DNA from: Xanthomonas fragariae
GTDB lineage: Bacteria > Pseudomonadota > Gammaproteobacteria > Xanthomonadales > Xanthomonadaceae
DNA length: 64,000 nt
Direction of reading: 5' to 3'
NCBI RefSeq assembly: GCF_017603965.1
Contig: NZ_CP071955.1
Coordinates: forward strand, 3,995,001 to 4,059,000
Shown: in pieces, positions 18,685 to 27,533 of the stretch
How the letters are laid out: the number at the start of each line of letters is the position of its first letter
How positions within the stretch are numbered: the stretch's first letter is position 1
Notes under the pieces: model-generated
The model's input: the letters and a program-made list of their open reading frames with translations, nothing else
Told to the model about the DNA's origin: nothing
The model's database searches: none
Program-made: the position numbers and the translations under genes

Positions 18685-19783
18685 CTGGACCGTCCCGGCC
18701 GCCACGCAGCTTGCACATGCCCAGGATCACTACCACGCGCTCAACCCGACCGCCGCCGCCGCGATGGCGCGGCAGATACTGGAAGCCACCCGCACCCTAG
18801 CCGAGCAACCCGGTCGCGGTCGCGCCGGCCGGGTCGCCGGCACCCGCGAATGGGTGGTCAAGCAAACGCCCTACGTGCTGGTCTACCGCGTGCGCGACGA
18901 CGCGCTGCAACTACTGCACGTCCAGCTCGACGCCCAGAGCTGGCTGCCGCCCACCGAACCGACGATCGAACGCTTCGAGCCCTGGATCGCCTCCCTGATC
19001 AGCGCGCTGCTGCATGTGCTGATGCTGCTGATCCTGCTGTCGGCCTCCACGCCCACAATGACCCCGCCGCAGGGCTCGGCCAGCGGTGGCCGCACCAAGG
19101 TGGATTTCGTCGGCGACACCGGCCGGCCCGAGCCATCCACGCCCTCGCCGATGCCGACCCCGCCGTCGCAAAAGCGCGCCCCGGAGCAGCCGCCGCCGGC
19201 CGCCTCGCCGGTGCAGTCCACCCTGGTCAAGACCGCCAAGAACCCGACCCCGCCCGCAGGCAACACCCGGCGCGGTGGACTGGTCGAGCAACGCCAGACG
19301 CAACCCGTGCAGCGCCCCACCCCGCCGCAACCGCCGGCAGAACCGTCATCGCCGCCGCAGCGCCGCGCCGAAACCTGGACCGGCCGCCCACCGGGCATGC
19401 TCGAAGAAGAAGCCGACGCCACCGAAGACGGCCTATCCAACGCGCCCACCATCAGCGAAGGCCGCCGCCGCGACCGCAACAACGCCCAACCCAGCATGGA
19501 TGTGGGCGGCTACCAGGTGTATTACGAAGTGCGCAGCGAAACCCAGCTACGCAACTGGCGCGACCAGGGCATGAAAGAAGTGGCCATCGTCCTGCCCGGC
19601 ACCCAATACCGCATGGTCTGCCTACTGGAAGTCGCTCTCAAACGCGGCTCCAGCAAATGCCGCCTGCTGCCGCCGGACTCCCCGGAACTTAAAAACATCG
19701 GCGATGCCCGCGAGGTCATCAACATGATGGAGGTCTACAAGCAGGGCGAACCGGTATGGCGTGGGCCTGGGCCGTATCGGTGA
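18668..19783 (+). CDS. RelE/ParE toxin domain fused to a Pro-rich membrane protein
   Basis: Residues 1-95 form a RelE/ParE toxin domain (WTVPAATQLAHAQDHYHAL; GRAGRVAGTREWVVKQTPYV; LLHVQLDAQSW). Without a stop the frame continues into a TonB-like layout: one transmembrane helix (about residues 105-127, WIASLISALLHVLMLLILLS), a ~140-residue Pro/Ala-rich periplasmic linker, and a folded C-terminal domain (MDVGGYQVYYEVRSETQLRNW through MMEVYKQGEPVW) that I do not recognise. Usual RelE proteins end where the helix begins, so either two genes have merged by stop loss or this is a membrane-tethered toxin. Confidence 0.75.
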   Translation: MMLRRDWTVPAATQLAHAQDHYHALNPTAAAAMARQILEATRTLAEQPGRGRAGRVAGTREWVVKQTPYVLVYRVRDDALQLLHVQLDAQSWLPPTEPTIERFEPWIASLISALLHVLMLLILLSASTPTMTPPQGSASGGRTKVDFVGDTGRPEPSTPSPMPTPPSQKRAPEQPPPAASPVQSTLVKTAKNPTPPAGNTRRGGLVEQRQTQPVQRPTPPQPPAEPSSPPQRRAETWTGRPPGMLEEEADATEDGLSNAPTISEGRRRDRNNAQPSMDVGGYQVYYEVRSETQLRNWRDQGMKEVAIVLPGTQYRMVCLLEVALKRGSSKCRLLPPDSPELKNIGDAREVINMMEVYKQGEPVWRGPGPYR

Positions 19784-19797
19784 GTGTGGAACTAGGT

Positions 19798-20501
19798 GAT
19801 ACGCTCAGGGTTCCGTAGACACTCAGGACCCTCGTCGCGCGTAGCCCCGTTCGAACTCTACAGGGGACAGGTCGCCAGTTGAACCATGGCGGCGTTTTGG
19901 GTTGTAGAACATCTCGATATAGTCGAATGTGTCGGCGTGTGCGGCGTCTTTGGTGGAATAGACTCGCCGCCTGATCCGCTCGCGTTTGAGCAGACCGAAG
20001 AAGCCCTCCACCGGTGCATTGTCGTGGCAGTTGCCTCGCCGACTCATGCTGCATACCAAGCCATGGGATGCCAGGAAACTCTGCCAGTCATCGCTGGTGT
20101 AGACCGATCCTTGGTCCGAGTGAACCAGACAGCAGGATGCGGGTTTGCGCCGCCAGACCGCCGACAACAGGGCCTGCACGACCAACTCGGTATCGGCCCC
20201 ATCGCGCATCGCCCAGCCGACGACCTGCCTGGAAAACTACACGCGGCCTTCAGACGCCGAACCTCGGCGCTCTGATCCAACTCGACGCGCTGCACCACGC
20301 CAGGCTTACCGAACCTGCGCAGCCAGGCGTACAAGCTGTGCGTGGTGACCCCCAGCCGCTCGGCGACCTTGAACCCGCGGTCGGTCACTTGACGGACCGC
20401 CTCGATCTTCAACTCATCCGTATACCGCTTGCTACGCATGGACACCTCCGAATCAGCCATTTTCTATGGCCTTGAGATGTCTAGGAAACTCTGCGCGTAT
20501 C
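19798..20501 (-). mobile_element. IS3-family deletion derivative
   Basis: The ends carry matching inverted repeats, GATACGCTCAGGGTTCC at the left (from 19798) and GATACGCGCAGAGTTTCC read inward from 20501. No target duplication is seen. Only about 700 bp remain of what is normally ~1.2-1.5 kb. The right end abuts half of a MITE-like repeat (20503-20566), so the element or its ancestor landed inside that repeat. Confidence 0.85.
19823..20460 (-). pseudogene. IS3-family transposase, internal deletion
   Basis: The upstream part (MRSKRYTDELKIEAVRQVTDRG, with helix-turn-helix) is OrfA. After about 75 residues it jumps, out of frame, into the last ~130 residues of OrfB (VVQALLSAVWRRKPASCCLVHSDQGSVYTSDDW is split by this junction). 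The second catalytic Asp (HSDQGSVY) and terminal Glu region (APVEGFFGLLKRE) remain, but the first Asp is gone, so it cannot transpose itself. Confidence 0.85.
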
Positions 20502-20502
20502 A

Positions 20503-20566
20503 ACATGCCGATTCCGAGCACCGGCCGCGCCCGCTTGGTGGCGGCGCATTAGTTTGTTAGCAACTC
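20503..20566. repeat. MITE-like repeat, half copy 5
   Basis: The right half of the repeat family (ACATGCCGATTCCGAGCACC through AGTTTGTTAGCAACTC) directly abuts the IS3 remnant. The left half is absent. Confidence 0.7.
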
Positions 20567-20596
20567 TCAATCGTATGAGAACGATGACACGCGGCT

Positions 20597-21874
20597 TCAA
20601 CGCAACAACGCAACCGCCCCCAACGCATCCACTACTAGCCCGAACACAATCTGCCGCAACAAGCGCGCCTCACCAGGATCTACCGCATGTGTGGCGCCTT
20701 GCTCATAGGTCTGCAGCACCGCGTGTGATTCCCGCCTGATCGCGATCGCCAGTTCATCCAGATGCCGCAATGCCAGCTTTCGCGGCACCCCAATGGAGTC
20801 GCCGAATGCGGCGACATCATCGCGACCGATGGCGGCGTAACGGCGAGTATTGCCCATTGGGAAAACCAATTCGTCCAAGCCCCAATCGGGAGCCTTGTAG
20901 ACGCTGGTGCTGAGCAAATCGTAGTGCGGGGCGAGTTCCCAACCGTTGGCGCTGCGCAGGAAGCTCAGGTTCTTGAGGTGGGCGTCGCTGTTGCCGATGA
21001 AGAAGTTGAACAATTGCCAGCGCAGCAGCGCGATGCGGGTGGCCGCGGGCATGCGGCTGATGCGTTCGAGCGCACGCAAGGTGTCGCTGCTGGCCTGTTG
21101 GTATTTGTACAGGCGATCCAGCGAGAGCAATTGGCAGCCGTCCAGCGCGTAGCGGCGCTGAGCCTGGAGCCCATCGCCAAGGCGGTCGAAGCGGCGGACC
21201 AGATACACCGGTTCCGGCACGCGGCGCATGGCCACCTGAGGCACGGGCAGTCCGCAGGCAGCGGCCAGCCGCATGCAGAACCATTCGTTGACGGCGCTAT
21301 GCGGGTAGTCGTCCACATGTTCGTGGTCCGGCTTGAGGATGTGGGTGGACGCGGCCGTGCCCACCGGCTCCCACAGCTGCGCGTCATCCAGCAGCACCGC
21401 CAGCTTGTGCTGGGCGCCTGCCAGCGACATGCGCTTGGGTGCGCCATGGGTCAGCGGCTGCCGAGGCAAGGCGCCAATACGCTCGGAGAGATCCGCATCG
21501 GTCAACGGCTGCAGCGCAGGCGGCGGCAGTTGCTGACCTGGTCGCAGTAAGGTCAACGCGCCTGCCGATTCCGGGCCGAAGCGCTGCAACAGGCCGAAGG
21601 CATCCGCCGCGTCGATGCCAGCATCGCTAGCGATCAGCCGACGCCCGCCTTCTTCGGGCAGCAGATTGTCGAAGAACCACTGCACCGGGCGGTGACTGCC
21701 ACCATCGACGATCTCCCCCGCGCTGCGCGGTAATGCGGGAGAGAGATCGAAGCCGTCCATGCGCCACGCCGGGTCATACGCGAGCACCCACAGGTTGTCC
21801 TGCTCGCGCAGCTCGCCGACGCGGCAGTCTTCCAGCCACAGCTCCAGGCTGCGTGGCGTGTCGGCATTGCTCAT
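20597..21874 (-). CDS. hipA: HipA family Ser/Thr kinase toxin
   Basis: A 425-residue HipA-type toxin; family members phosphorylate glutamyl-tRNA synthetase and induce dormancy. Visible features are the HipA N-terminal domain (FDLSPALPRSAGEIVDG; QWFFDNLLPEEGGR), the P-loop-like MSLAGAQHKLAVLL, the ATP-contacting THILKPDH, the catalytic FFIGNSDAHLKNLSFL and the metal-binding LAPHYDLLST. All key residues are present, so it looks functional. It overlaps hipB by four bases (ATGA). Confidence 0.93.
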   Translation of the reverse strand: MSNADTPRSLELWLEDCRVGELREQDNLWVLAYDPAWRMDGFDLSPALPRSAGEIVDGGSHRPVQWFFDNLLPEEGGRRLIASDAGIDAADAFGLLQRFGPESAGALTLLRPGQQLPPPALQPLTDADLSERIGALPRQPLTHGAPKRMSLAGAQHKLAVLLDDAQLWEPVGTAASTHILKPDHEHVDDYPHSAVNEWFCMRLAAACGLPVPQVAMRRVPEPVYLVRRFDRLGDGLQAQRRYALDGCQLLSLDRLYKYQQASSDTLRALERISRMPAATRIALLRWQLFNFFIGNSDAHLKNLSFLRSANGWELAPHYDLLSTSVYKAPDWGLDELVFPMGNTRRYAAIGRDDVAAFGDSIGVPRKLALRHLDELAIAIRRESHAVLQTYEQGATHAVDPGEARLLRQIVFGLVVDALGAVALLR

Positions 21875-22122
21875 TTGGGCTGCTCGGCCACTGGGGCCGC
21901 CAGCTCCAGCGGCAGGTCCAGCTGGACCTGGATGCCCAATTGCCGCAACACCTCGAACACCCGACCCAATTGCACGGTGTCTTTGCCGCGCTCGACATTG
22001 CCAAGCACCACATGGCTGGTGCCGGCCAGCGCAGCCAGGTCGTCCTGCCGTAGGCCTTGTGCTTTACGCACAGCGCGGACATACGCACCGATGTCGGATG
22101 CTTGGCTTATCGGGACTCGCAT
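21871..22122 (-). CDS. hipB: HipB-like antitoxin, XRE helix-turn-helix
   Basis: An 83-residue XRE-type repressor: SDIGAYVRAVRKAQGLRQDD, AALAGTSHVVLGNVERGKDT and a short C-terminal tail ending AEQPK. HipB neutralises HipA and represses the operon. ATG at 22122 is chosen; the first operator (22135-22152) ends 13 bases upstream of it, so the promoter is probably occluded on binding. The gene ends inside hipA's start. Confidence 0.9.
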   Translation of the reverse strand: MRVPISQASDIGAYVRAVRKAQGLRQDDLAALAGTSHVVLGNVERGKDTVQLGRVFEVLRQLGIQVQLDLPLELAAPVAEQPK

Positions 22123-22134
22123 AAAATGACCCAA

Positions 22135-22152
22135 TCTAAAGCAGGCTTTAGG
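22135..22152. promoter_or_regulatory. hipBA operator O1
   Basis: An 18-bp near-palindrome, TCTAAAGCAGGCTTTAGG, with half-sites CTAAAGC/GCTTTAG, just upstream of hipB. Confidence 0.75.
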
Positions 22153-22184
22153 TTATCGCGGCAATTCGGCGACAGCAAGTCTAA

Positions 22185-22202
22185 TCTAAAGCAGACGTTA
22201 GA
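22185..22202. promoter_or_regulatory. hipBA operator O2
   Basis: TCTAAAGCAGACGTTAGA, the same palindrome with a weaker right half, starting exactly 50 bp after the start of O1. Confidence 0.7.
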
Positions 22203-22234
22203 TCGGTTGCCCGTTACGCCCGCACCGTGCTGAA

Positions 22235-22252
22235 ACTAATGTTTGCTTTAGT
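22235..22252. promoter_or_regulatory. hipBA operator O3
   Basis: ACTAATGTTTGCTTTAGT, a third copy exactly 50 bp beyond O2, with the stronger half on the right. The following ~295 bases up to the esterase contain no gene. Confidence 0.68.
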
Positions 22253-22547
22253 TTTTAACCCTTACCTACTGCCACTATGGAGGCGCGCAAAGCAGCGCAC
22301 GTCCTTACCCATTGAATGGCCGCAAGACACAAGATGCGTTGACCTGCCCCACTTCACGTTGTCGCTTGCGCTGCTCACGACGCCAGCCGGATCGGTGTCG
22401 CGTCCGATGGATGGTCGTCATCCCCATAGGCAGATCGGTTACGTTGACCAGATACCGTAACTGAGGCATGCGCTCAGCCGGGAACTGGCTACAGTCTGCG
22501 CAGGGCGTGTGCGCCCACTCCATCCACCTGCACTTCAAAGGATCTGC

Positions 22548-24155
22548 ATGTTCCTGCATCGTTTTGCCCCGCGCGTGGGCCTGACCATTGGCCTGCTGTG
22601 CGTTTGCTGCGCGCATGCCGCCGAACCGGCACCGCCTCATCGTCTGCTACGCGTCACGCTGGACGGGGCGAGCGATCAGCCCACGTCCGGTCGCCTGCTG
22701 GTCTTCGCCACCTTGGCCAAGGACGCTCAGGCCGCGGCCAAAGGCGGCAAGGTCGAGGAGGTGAACGCGAACCCGTTCCGCCCGACAGCGGTGGCCGTGG
22801 CGGCGCAGGAAGTGACCGCATTCAAGCCAGGCGACAGTGTCCAGATCGACCTGGACAACATCGCCTTCCCCAGTGCGTTTTCGGCGCTGCCCGCCGGCGA
22901 CTATCTGCTGCAGGCGGTGCTGGATCCGGACCACAGCTACGGCTATGACGACCGCGATGACAGCGATCTGGTGAGCGCCGTCACCCCGGTGAGGCTGGGC
23001 AAGGGCACATCGCTGCCCACGCTGACACTCACCAAGCAGGTACCGGACTCGGACGACCCGTGGGAGGTGTCGCCGCGAGCGCCGCAGGCATTGCGCGATG
23101 CTATCCCCGACGCCAAGCTGCACAGTGCCGATGCCTCGATGGTCAGCCCATCGCTGAGCGCCTTCTGGGGCCGGCCGACTTCCCTCCGCGCACGCGTGCT
23201 GACCCCGCCGGGCTACGACTCCAAGGCAGCCACGCGCTATCCCACCGTGTATGTCACGCATGCGTTCAGCGGCAACTACAACCGGTTTGCCGGCAGCATC
23301 GCGGCGACCTGGAGCGCGATGGCGGCCAAGCAGATGCCGCCGATGATCTGGGTCTTCCTGGACCAGGCCACGCCCACCGGCACCCATGAGTTCGCCGACT
23401 CGGTCAACAACGGCCCCTGGGGCACCGCGCTGACCGAAGAGCTGATCCCCGCGCTGGAGCGGCAATACAAGATGGACGGCAACGCCAAGGGCCGGTTCTT
23501 GACCGGGCATTCGTCCGGCGGCTGGGCGACGCTGTGGCTGCAAACGCGCTATCCCAAGCTCTTTGGTGGTACCTGGTCCACCTCGCCCGATCCGAGCGAC
23601 TTCCACGACTTCACCGGGCCGGATCTGTATGCGCCCAATGCCAACGTGTATCGGCGCGCCGACGGCAGCCAGTTCCCGCTGATCCGCGACAAGGGCAAGG
23701 TGGTTGTCGATCTGGAAACCTTCGCCAAACTCGAGCGCGTAATAGGCCCTTACGGCGGCCAGATGACCTCGTTCGACTGGGTGTTCTCACCGCGCGGCGC
23801 CGATGGCCGCCCGGTGCCGATGTTCGACCGCGACACCGGCAAGGTCGATCCGGCCGTGGTGGCCTACTGGCGCACCCACTACGACATTTCTGCGCGTGTG
23901 GCCGCGCAGTGGCCCACGCTCAAGCCGGATCTGGACGGCAAGATCCACCTCATCGTCGGCACCGCCGACACGTTCTACCTGGATGGGGCGGCGCGCAGGT
24001 TCCAAGCCGTGCTGGACGGACTCGGCGCCAGGAGCGACTTCCGCTACCTGGAAGGACGCACCCACTTCGACCTGTATAAGGAGGGCGACGACAACCGCGC
24101 CCTGATGAAGAAGATCGCCTGGGAGATGTACGCAGTGGCGCGACCGAAGCGGTAA
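22548..24155 (+). CDS. secreted esterase-like alpha/beta hydrolase
   Basis: The 535-residue protein starts at ATG 22548 behind AAAGGA and has a signal peptide (MFLHRFAPRVGLTIGLLCVC, cleavage after AHA). The N-terminal ~180 residues are a beta-rich domain. The rest is a PF00756-type esterase domain with YPTVYVTHAFSGNYNRF and the nucleophile elbow TGHSSGGWATLWLQ; a C-terminal GRTHFDLY supplies the likely His. The substrate is unknown; related proteins include enterochelin esterases and feruloyl esterases. Confidence 0.85.
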   Translation: MFLHRFAPRVGLTIGLLCVCCAHAAEPAPPHRLLRVTLDGASDQPTSGRLLVFATLAKDAQAAAKGGKVEEVNANPFRPTAVAVAAQEVTAFKPGDSVQIDLDNIAFPSAFSALPAGDYLLQAVLDPDHSYGYDDRDDSDLVSAVTPVRLGKGTSLPTLTLTKQVPDSDDPWEVSPRAPQALRDAIPDAKLHSADASMVSPSLSAFWGRPTSLRARVLTPPGYDSKAATRYPTVYVTHAFSGNYNRFAGSIAATWSAMAAKQMPPMIWVFLDQATPTGTHEFADSVNNGPWGTALTEELIPALERQYKMDGNAKGRFLTGHSSGGWATLWLQTRYPKLFGGTWSTSPDPSDFHDFTGPDLYAPNANVYRRADGSQFPLIRDKGKVVVDLETFAKLERVIGPYGGQMTSFDWVFSPRGADGRPVPMFDRDTGKVDPAVVAYWRTHYDISARVAAQWPTLKPDLDGKIHLIVGTADTFYLDGAARRFQAVLDGLGARSDFRYLEGRTHFDLYKEGDDNRALMKKIAWEMYAVARPKR

Positions 24156-24164
24156 GCGCGCCCA

Positions 24165-24240
24165 CGCACGGCCGGCACTGTCGATCGACGGGCCGACCGT
24201 GCGCACGTCAAAGCGCGACGGTCGACAGTGTCGATGTTTT
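24165..24240. terminator. long inverted repeat between convergent genes
   Basis: GGCACTGTCGATCGACG on the left pairs with CGACGGTCGACAGTGTC on the right (about 14 of 17 pairs) around a GC-rich loop. It lies between the convergent ends of the esterase and the 134-residue protein and could act as a two-way terminator, though no T-run follows. Confidence 0.4.
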
Positions 24241-24643
24241 AGTAGGCCGAACGCTTCGGAAACTCCCACTCCAGCTGCTGCCTGAGCACCAGCAGCAACA
24301 CCTGCAGGCCGCCGCCACGGACCAGGGCGGCGGGCGTCTGCCCGTCCAGTGCGTTCATGGGTTTGCGGAACCAGCCGATCAGCGCCTCGTTGTTGCCACC
24401 GTTCAGCGCCCAGGCGTGGCAGACGATCTCGCCCAGACTTTCGATGCCGGCGCTGCCCAGCAGCTTGAGGTGCTCCGGCGTGAACGCGAACAACGACAGC
24501 ACCAACTCGGCATCGGCGGCCTTGCCGTGTTCGGTCTCCATCTGCTCGCTATGCGCGGTGCTGTAGATCGATGCCTGCGCACGGAAATCTTCGGCGCGCC
24601 GCATGCCGGTGAGCAGTGAGGCAATGAGTTCGGCGCGTTCCAT
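24239..24643 (-). CDS. small protein resembling MbcA/ParS-type antitoxins
   Basis: A 134-residue protein starting MERAELIASLLTGMRRAEDF. The C-terminal half (NEALIGWFRKPMNALDGQTPAALVRGGGLQ, then VLRQ) resembles the C-terminal domain of Xre/MbcA/ParS-like antitoxins, with the F..P...L.G.TP..L pattern. No RES-domain toxin lies next to it, so it may be an orphan or serve another role. Only the pattern supports this. Confidence 0.6.
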   Translation of the reverse strand: MERAELIASLLTGMRRAEDFRAQASIYSTAHSEQMETEHGKAADAELVLSLFAFTPEHLKLLGSAGIESLGEIVCHAWALNGGNNEALIGWFRKPMNALDGQTPAALVRGGGLQVLLLVLRQQLEWEFPKRSAY

Positions 24644-24956
24644 GGGCAGTCCAACAATGTGATAGCGCGCACGCTAACCGGGTCACTGCTGCCGCTCAAT
24701 CGGGAGACTCCTGACAGCGCAGATGGGCGTCAGCGGCCGTTGCATTACGCGCCGGCCGGCCTGTGCGGCGTTGGTGACCCGGCGGCGGCTTCGGTGGCCG
24801 ATTCCCGCTTGAGCGCCCCCACCCGGAAGCGGCGCCGACTATTGGCCGTGCTTGACGTCCGCCTTGCCAGGATTCGGGCGCGTCACTGGCAGCAGCCTGC
24901 GCCCGCAGGGCTGCAGTATTGGAATGTCATCTCATGAGGACATGAGGAGTTGTCAG

Positions 24957-25412
24957 ATGCCCTGGAAATCCGCTCTCACCGTGCTTGCCCTGTCCGCCGC
25001 CGCGCTGCCGGCGCTGGCCCAGCCCGACCGCCAGGTGGTCGAGGACATGCTCACCCGCTCGGCCAACGTCTGCCACGGCCACAGCACCGACCGCACCTCG
25101 CCCACCGTCAAGGCCGTGCCCGTCGGCGCGCTGCGGGTGATGCTGGAACGCAGCCTGGTCATGTGCCCAGACCGCTGCCTGGATGCCGCCGCGCCGGCGG
25201 TGTTCTACGGCTGCCTGGGCGTGTTCGCCTGGAACCCGGAAGTGCCCACCGCCAAGCCGGTGATCGTCAAGCAGATCGACACCATGACCCACAACGAGGA
25301 ATACCCCACCGACACCCTGGTGTGGGATGCCACGGGCATCGTGCTCAATCAGCAGACCGTGCCGATGTTCGAGCCCAAGCCGGGTGCGGCGGTGTTGTAC
25401 AAGGTGCGTTGA
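24957..25412 (+). CDS. secreted hypothetical protein with conserved cysteines
   Basis: This 151-residue protein starts at ATG 24957, seven bases after GAGGAG. The signal peptide MPWKSALTVLALSAAALPAL ends at ALA-Q. The mature part has four cysteines (NVCHGH, MCPDRC, YGCLG) and ends YKVR. I do not recognise the family. It is probably a soluble periplasmic or secreted protein with two disulfides. Confidence 0.7.
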   Translation: MPWKSALTVLALSAAALPALAQPDRQVVEDMLTRSANVCHGHSTDRTSPTVKAVPVGALRVMLERSLVMCPDRCLDAAAPAVFYGCLGVFAWNPEVPTAKPVIVKQIDTMTHNEEYPTDTLVWDATGIVLNQQTVPMFEPKPGAAVLYKVR

Positions 25413-25761
25413 GGCTCGGGCAGGTCGAACCGTGCTCCGTCGCTTCAACAGCCTATCGGCACGCTTTCTGGCTACCAATGTGCCGGCCGATTGCCGCATC
25501 GGCGTGGCGTAATAAGCCGGTTATCACGATTTTCAACAGTGGCTGGAGCGTCGGACCGGCTAGCGCCAGCTGCGCGTCAAACGCTGTGCGCTTCTTGCAA
25601 CGTACCTCGTAGTTCCGATCACGCTCATTGAGCTGGAGCAGCCAAGCGCCTGTCTGTCTCCTTCAAATGGCGCTTTAAGACGCTTGGGATGTTGACAGCA
25701 GCTTGGGAGGTGGATAGCGTCGGTCAGGCAGCAGCGCCCTTCTTTTTGATAGGAAATCGAG
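25413..25761. other. intergenic region before cassette 1
   Basis: No gene is supported here. The last ~25 bases hold the ribosome-binding site (AGGAAA) of the cassette protein that follows. Confidence 0.4.
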
Positions 25762-26307
25762 ATGAAAATTAGATCGCTGCAAATGTGGGTCGCCATCGCA
25801 GTCGCATCCTGGTCCGCAGCCGGCAACGCCCACTCCGCAGAAAATGCGCTTGCGGATGGCTCAGCGACCCTCGCAGAGGCCATGCAAGCACAACGGCGGC
25901 TTGCCAAGCAAAATGCACCCATCCGTTCGCAACAACTGTTGGCGGAGTATCTGGTTTCGCAGGGTTCCCGTGGCGCCTCGCCAATCGACGGGCTGTCACC
26001 ATCAAGTCGGGAGCGTTTCATTCGCTCGCTGCAATTCAATGCGAACGGCCTTGCGTCCTTCTACTACGCCGATATCGAGCGCGAATTACCGTTGGCCGAG
26101 GCATGCCGGCTGCTCGCGCTATTTGGCGTACAGCATATCGTGGGCCTCTTCGACAGGCCGCGTATCGTCACCTTGAGCGACAAAGACATTCAAACAGCAT
26201 TCTCGACCACACCACAGATGATGAAGGAGGACCACACGCAGTACTGGTGCTCCGGCCGGGCCACATGTAGCACGATGGCTGGGAGCATCTGCATGAGCGG
26301 CTGCTGA
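25762..26307 (+). CDS. cassette 1, protein A: secreted four-cysteine-tail protein
   Basis: A 181-residue protein with a signal peptide (MKIRSLQMWVAIAVASWSAA...AHS). The mature helical part includes NAPIRSQQLLAEYL, RSLQFNANGLASFYY and RLLALFGVQ. The last 19 residues carry Cys163, 169, 177 and 181 (C-X5-C-X7-C-X3-C) with GSIC before the final pair. It is homologous to the protein at 32106-32633: identical positions include NAP, SQ, YL, GLAS.YY and LFG.Q, and the last two cysteine spacings are the same. I know no named family. The tail suggests a disulfide-stabilised peptide or domain made outside the cytoplasm. Protein B follows after two bases. Confidence 0.8.
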   Translation: MKIRSLQMWVAIAVASWSAAGNAHSAENALADGSATLAEAMQAQRRLAKQNAPIRSQQLLAEYLVSQGSRGASPIDGLSPSSRERFIRSLQFNANGLASFYYADIERELPLAEACRLLALFGVQHIVGLFDRPRIVTLSDKDIQTAFSTTPQMMKEDHTQYWCSGRATCSTMAGSICMSGC

Positions 26308-26309
26308 CG

Positions 26310-27197
26310 TTGGCTCATCAATCGATAATTGGCGGCGTTTACGCGCATCCATTTGCCGTCATCGCCGTGATGGCGGCGCTTTTGCTGCCGCTATCAACCT
26401 TGGCACAGACGAGTTACGACGATCTCGTCAACTACAACAGCTCCCTGCGCGAGGCCAGTGGCGTAGGGCGCGCACGCGCCGTCATGGCACGATATGACAC
26501 GCTCCATGCTGCGCCTGCCAACGCGCTGCGCGCGGCCTCGGACGCGGCGCTCGAAGATCGCTTCAGATCGACAACGTTGGTGTTTGTCTATTCTCTATCG
26601 AAGAAGCACGCAGAGGACCTCAAGCGCATTGGCATGGAACTGGAACGGCGCGGCAAGCTGTCGCCGTGGCATGCCGGAGAGATCGCTGGCGCTTTTGTCG
26701 CCGTGCGCGATATCGAAGGCCTGAGGTGGGCACGACGCCGTTGGCCGGCAACTCAACTCCCAGAGTTCCCAACGTTGGCAGGGCTTGGCGGCAACGTGAT
26801 CGAAGTGAACACGCTGACGCAACTGACGCGCCGGCAGCTGGATCTGCACCGCCTGCAGGTCGTCGCCGTCGTCCATCCGTCCTGCGGATTTTCCCAACGT
26901 GCTTTGCAGGATATCGCGACGCGCCCGGAATATGCCTGGCTCCGCGCCAGGCTCATCTTGCTGGTGCCGCCAGAGACAAGCCTTCCGATAGTTGGTATCC
27001 ACGCATGGAATGCCGTGCATTCGGACCTGCCGATGCGCTTGATGAGCAGCCGCGAAGAATGGCGCATGCTACCCAGCCTGGATACGCCCACCTTTTATCC
27101 TGTGTCCGACGCCACTGTGCGAGACAGCACCGAGGGCTGGCCGAACCCAATGCTGGCGCGCTTGGCGACGGCGGTTGCGGCGGACGCTGGCGATTGA
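26310..27197 (+). CDS. cassette 1, protein B: secreted thioredoxin-like partner
   Basis: A 295-residue protein from a TTG start two bases after the stop of protein A, so coupled to it. A signal peptide (HPFAVIAVMAALLLPLSTLAQ) precedes a helical domain, and from about residue 180 a thioredoxin-like fold is suggested: a hydrophobic strand LQVVAVVHPSCGFSQRAL with Cys192, and a putative cis-Pro260 in LDTPTFYPV. It has one cysteine where thioredoxins have CXXC. The paralogue at 31138-32088 has the same pair at Cys206 and Pro276 (gaps of 68 and 70 residues). Role as a thiol partner of protein A is inferred. Confidence 0.75.
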   Translation: MAHQSIIGGVYAHPFAVIAVMAALLLPLSTLAQTSYDDLVNYNSSLREASGVGRARAVMARYDTLHAAPANALRAASDAALEDRFRSTTLVFVYSLSKKHAEDLKRIGMELERRGKLSPWHAGEIAGAFVAVRDIEGLRWARRRWPATQLPEFPTLAGLGGNVIEVNTLTQLTRRQLDLHRLQVVAVVHPSCGFSQRALQDIATRPEYAWLRARLILLVPPETSLPIVGIHAWNAVHSDLPMRLMSSREEWRMLPSLDTPTFYPVSDATVRDSTEGWPNPMLARLATAVAADAGD

Positions 27198-27260
27198 GGG
27201 GCAAGCCCCGCATTGCGGGATGGTGTAACTGAGCAAGCCCTGGTATCGCAGCCGTACCAT

Positions 27261-27533
27261 TCAGCAGTCCGGTGCCAAAGCCGCGTCATTACCTCCAACC
27301 GGCCGGGTAAGAAACATGGCGTATGCAGGGAACTCCAGCGCGGCGTACTTCAGGTACACATGACGGTCGAACTCGGCCGCGAAGGCGGCCAGCGCCAGCC
27401 ATAGCAGCGCCCACGCCACGCGGGCGACGGCTTGCACAGATACCTCGACACCATCGCGCATCGGATCGACCCGCAGACCCCGCTCCTTTGCCCAGCCTGC
27501 GCCCGGCAGCGGCACGCTAGCATGGACGCGCAT
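27261..27533 (-). CDS. small membrane protein, hypothetical
   Basis: About 90 residues starting MRVHASVPLPGAGWAKERG, with one hydrophobic helix (VARVAWALLWLALAAFAAEF) and a second weaker one (ALEFPAYAMFLTRP). I do not recognise it. The start is uncertain; ATG at 27533 gives the most compact protein. Confidence 0.4.
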   Translation of the reverse strand: MRVHASVPLPGAGWAKERGLRVDPMRDGVEVSVQAVARVAWALLWLALAAFAAEFDRHVYLKYAALEFPAYAMFLTRPVGGNDAALAPDC

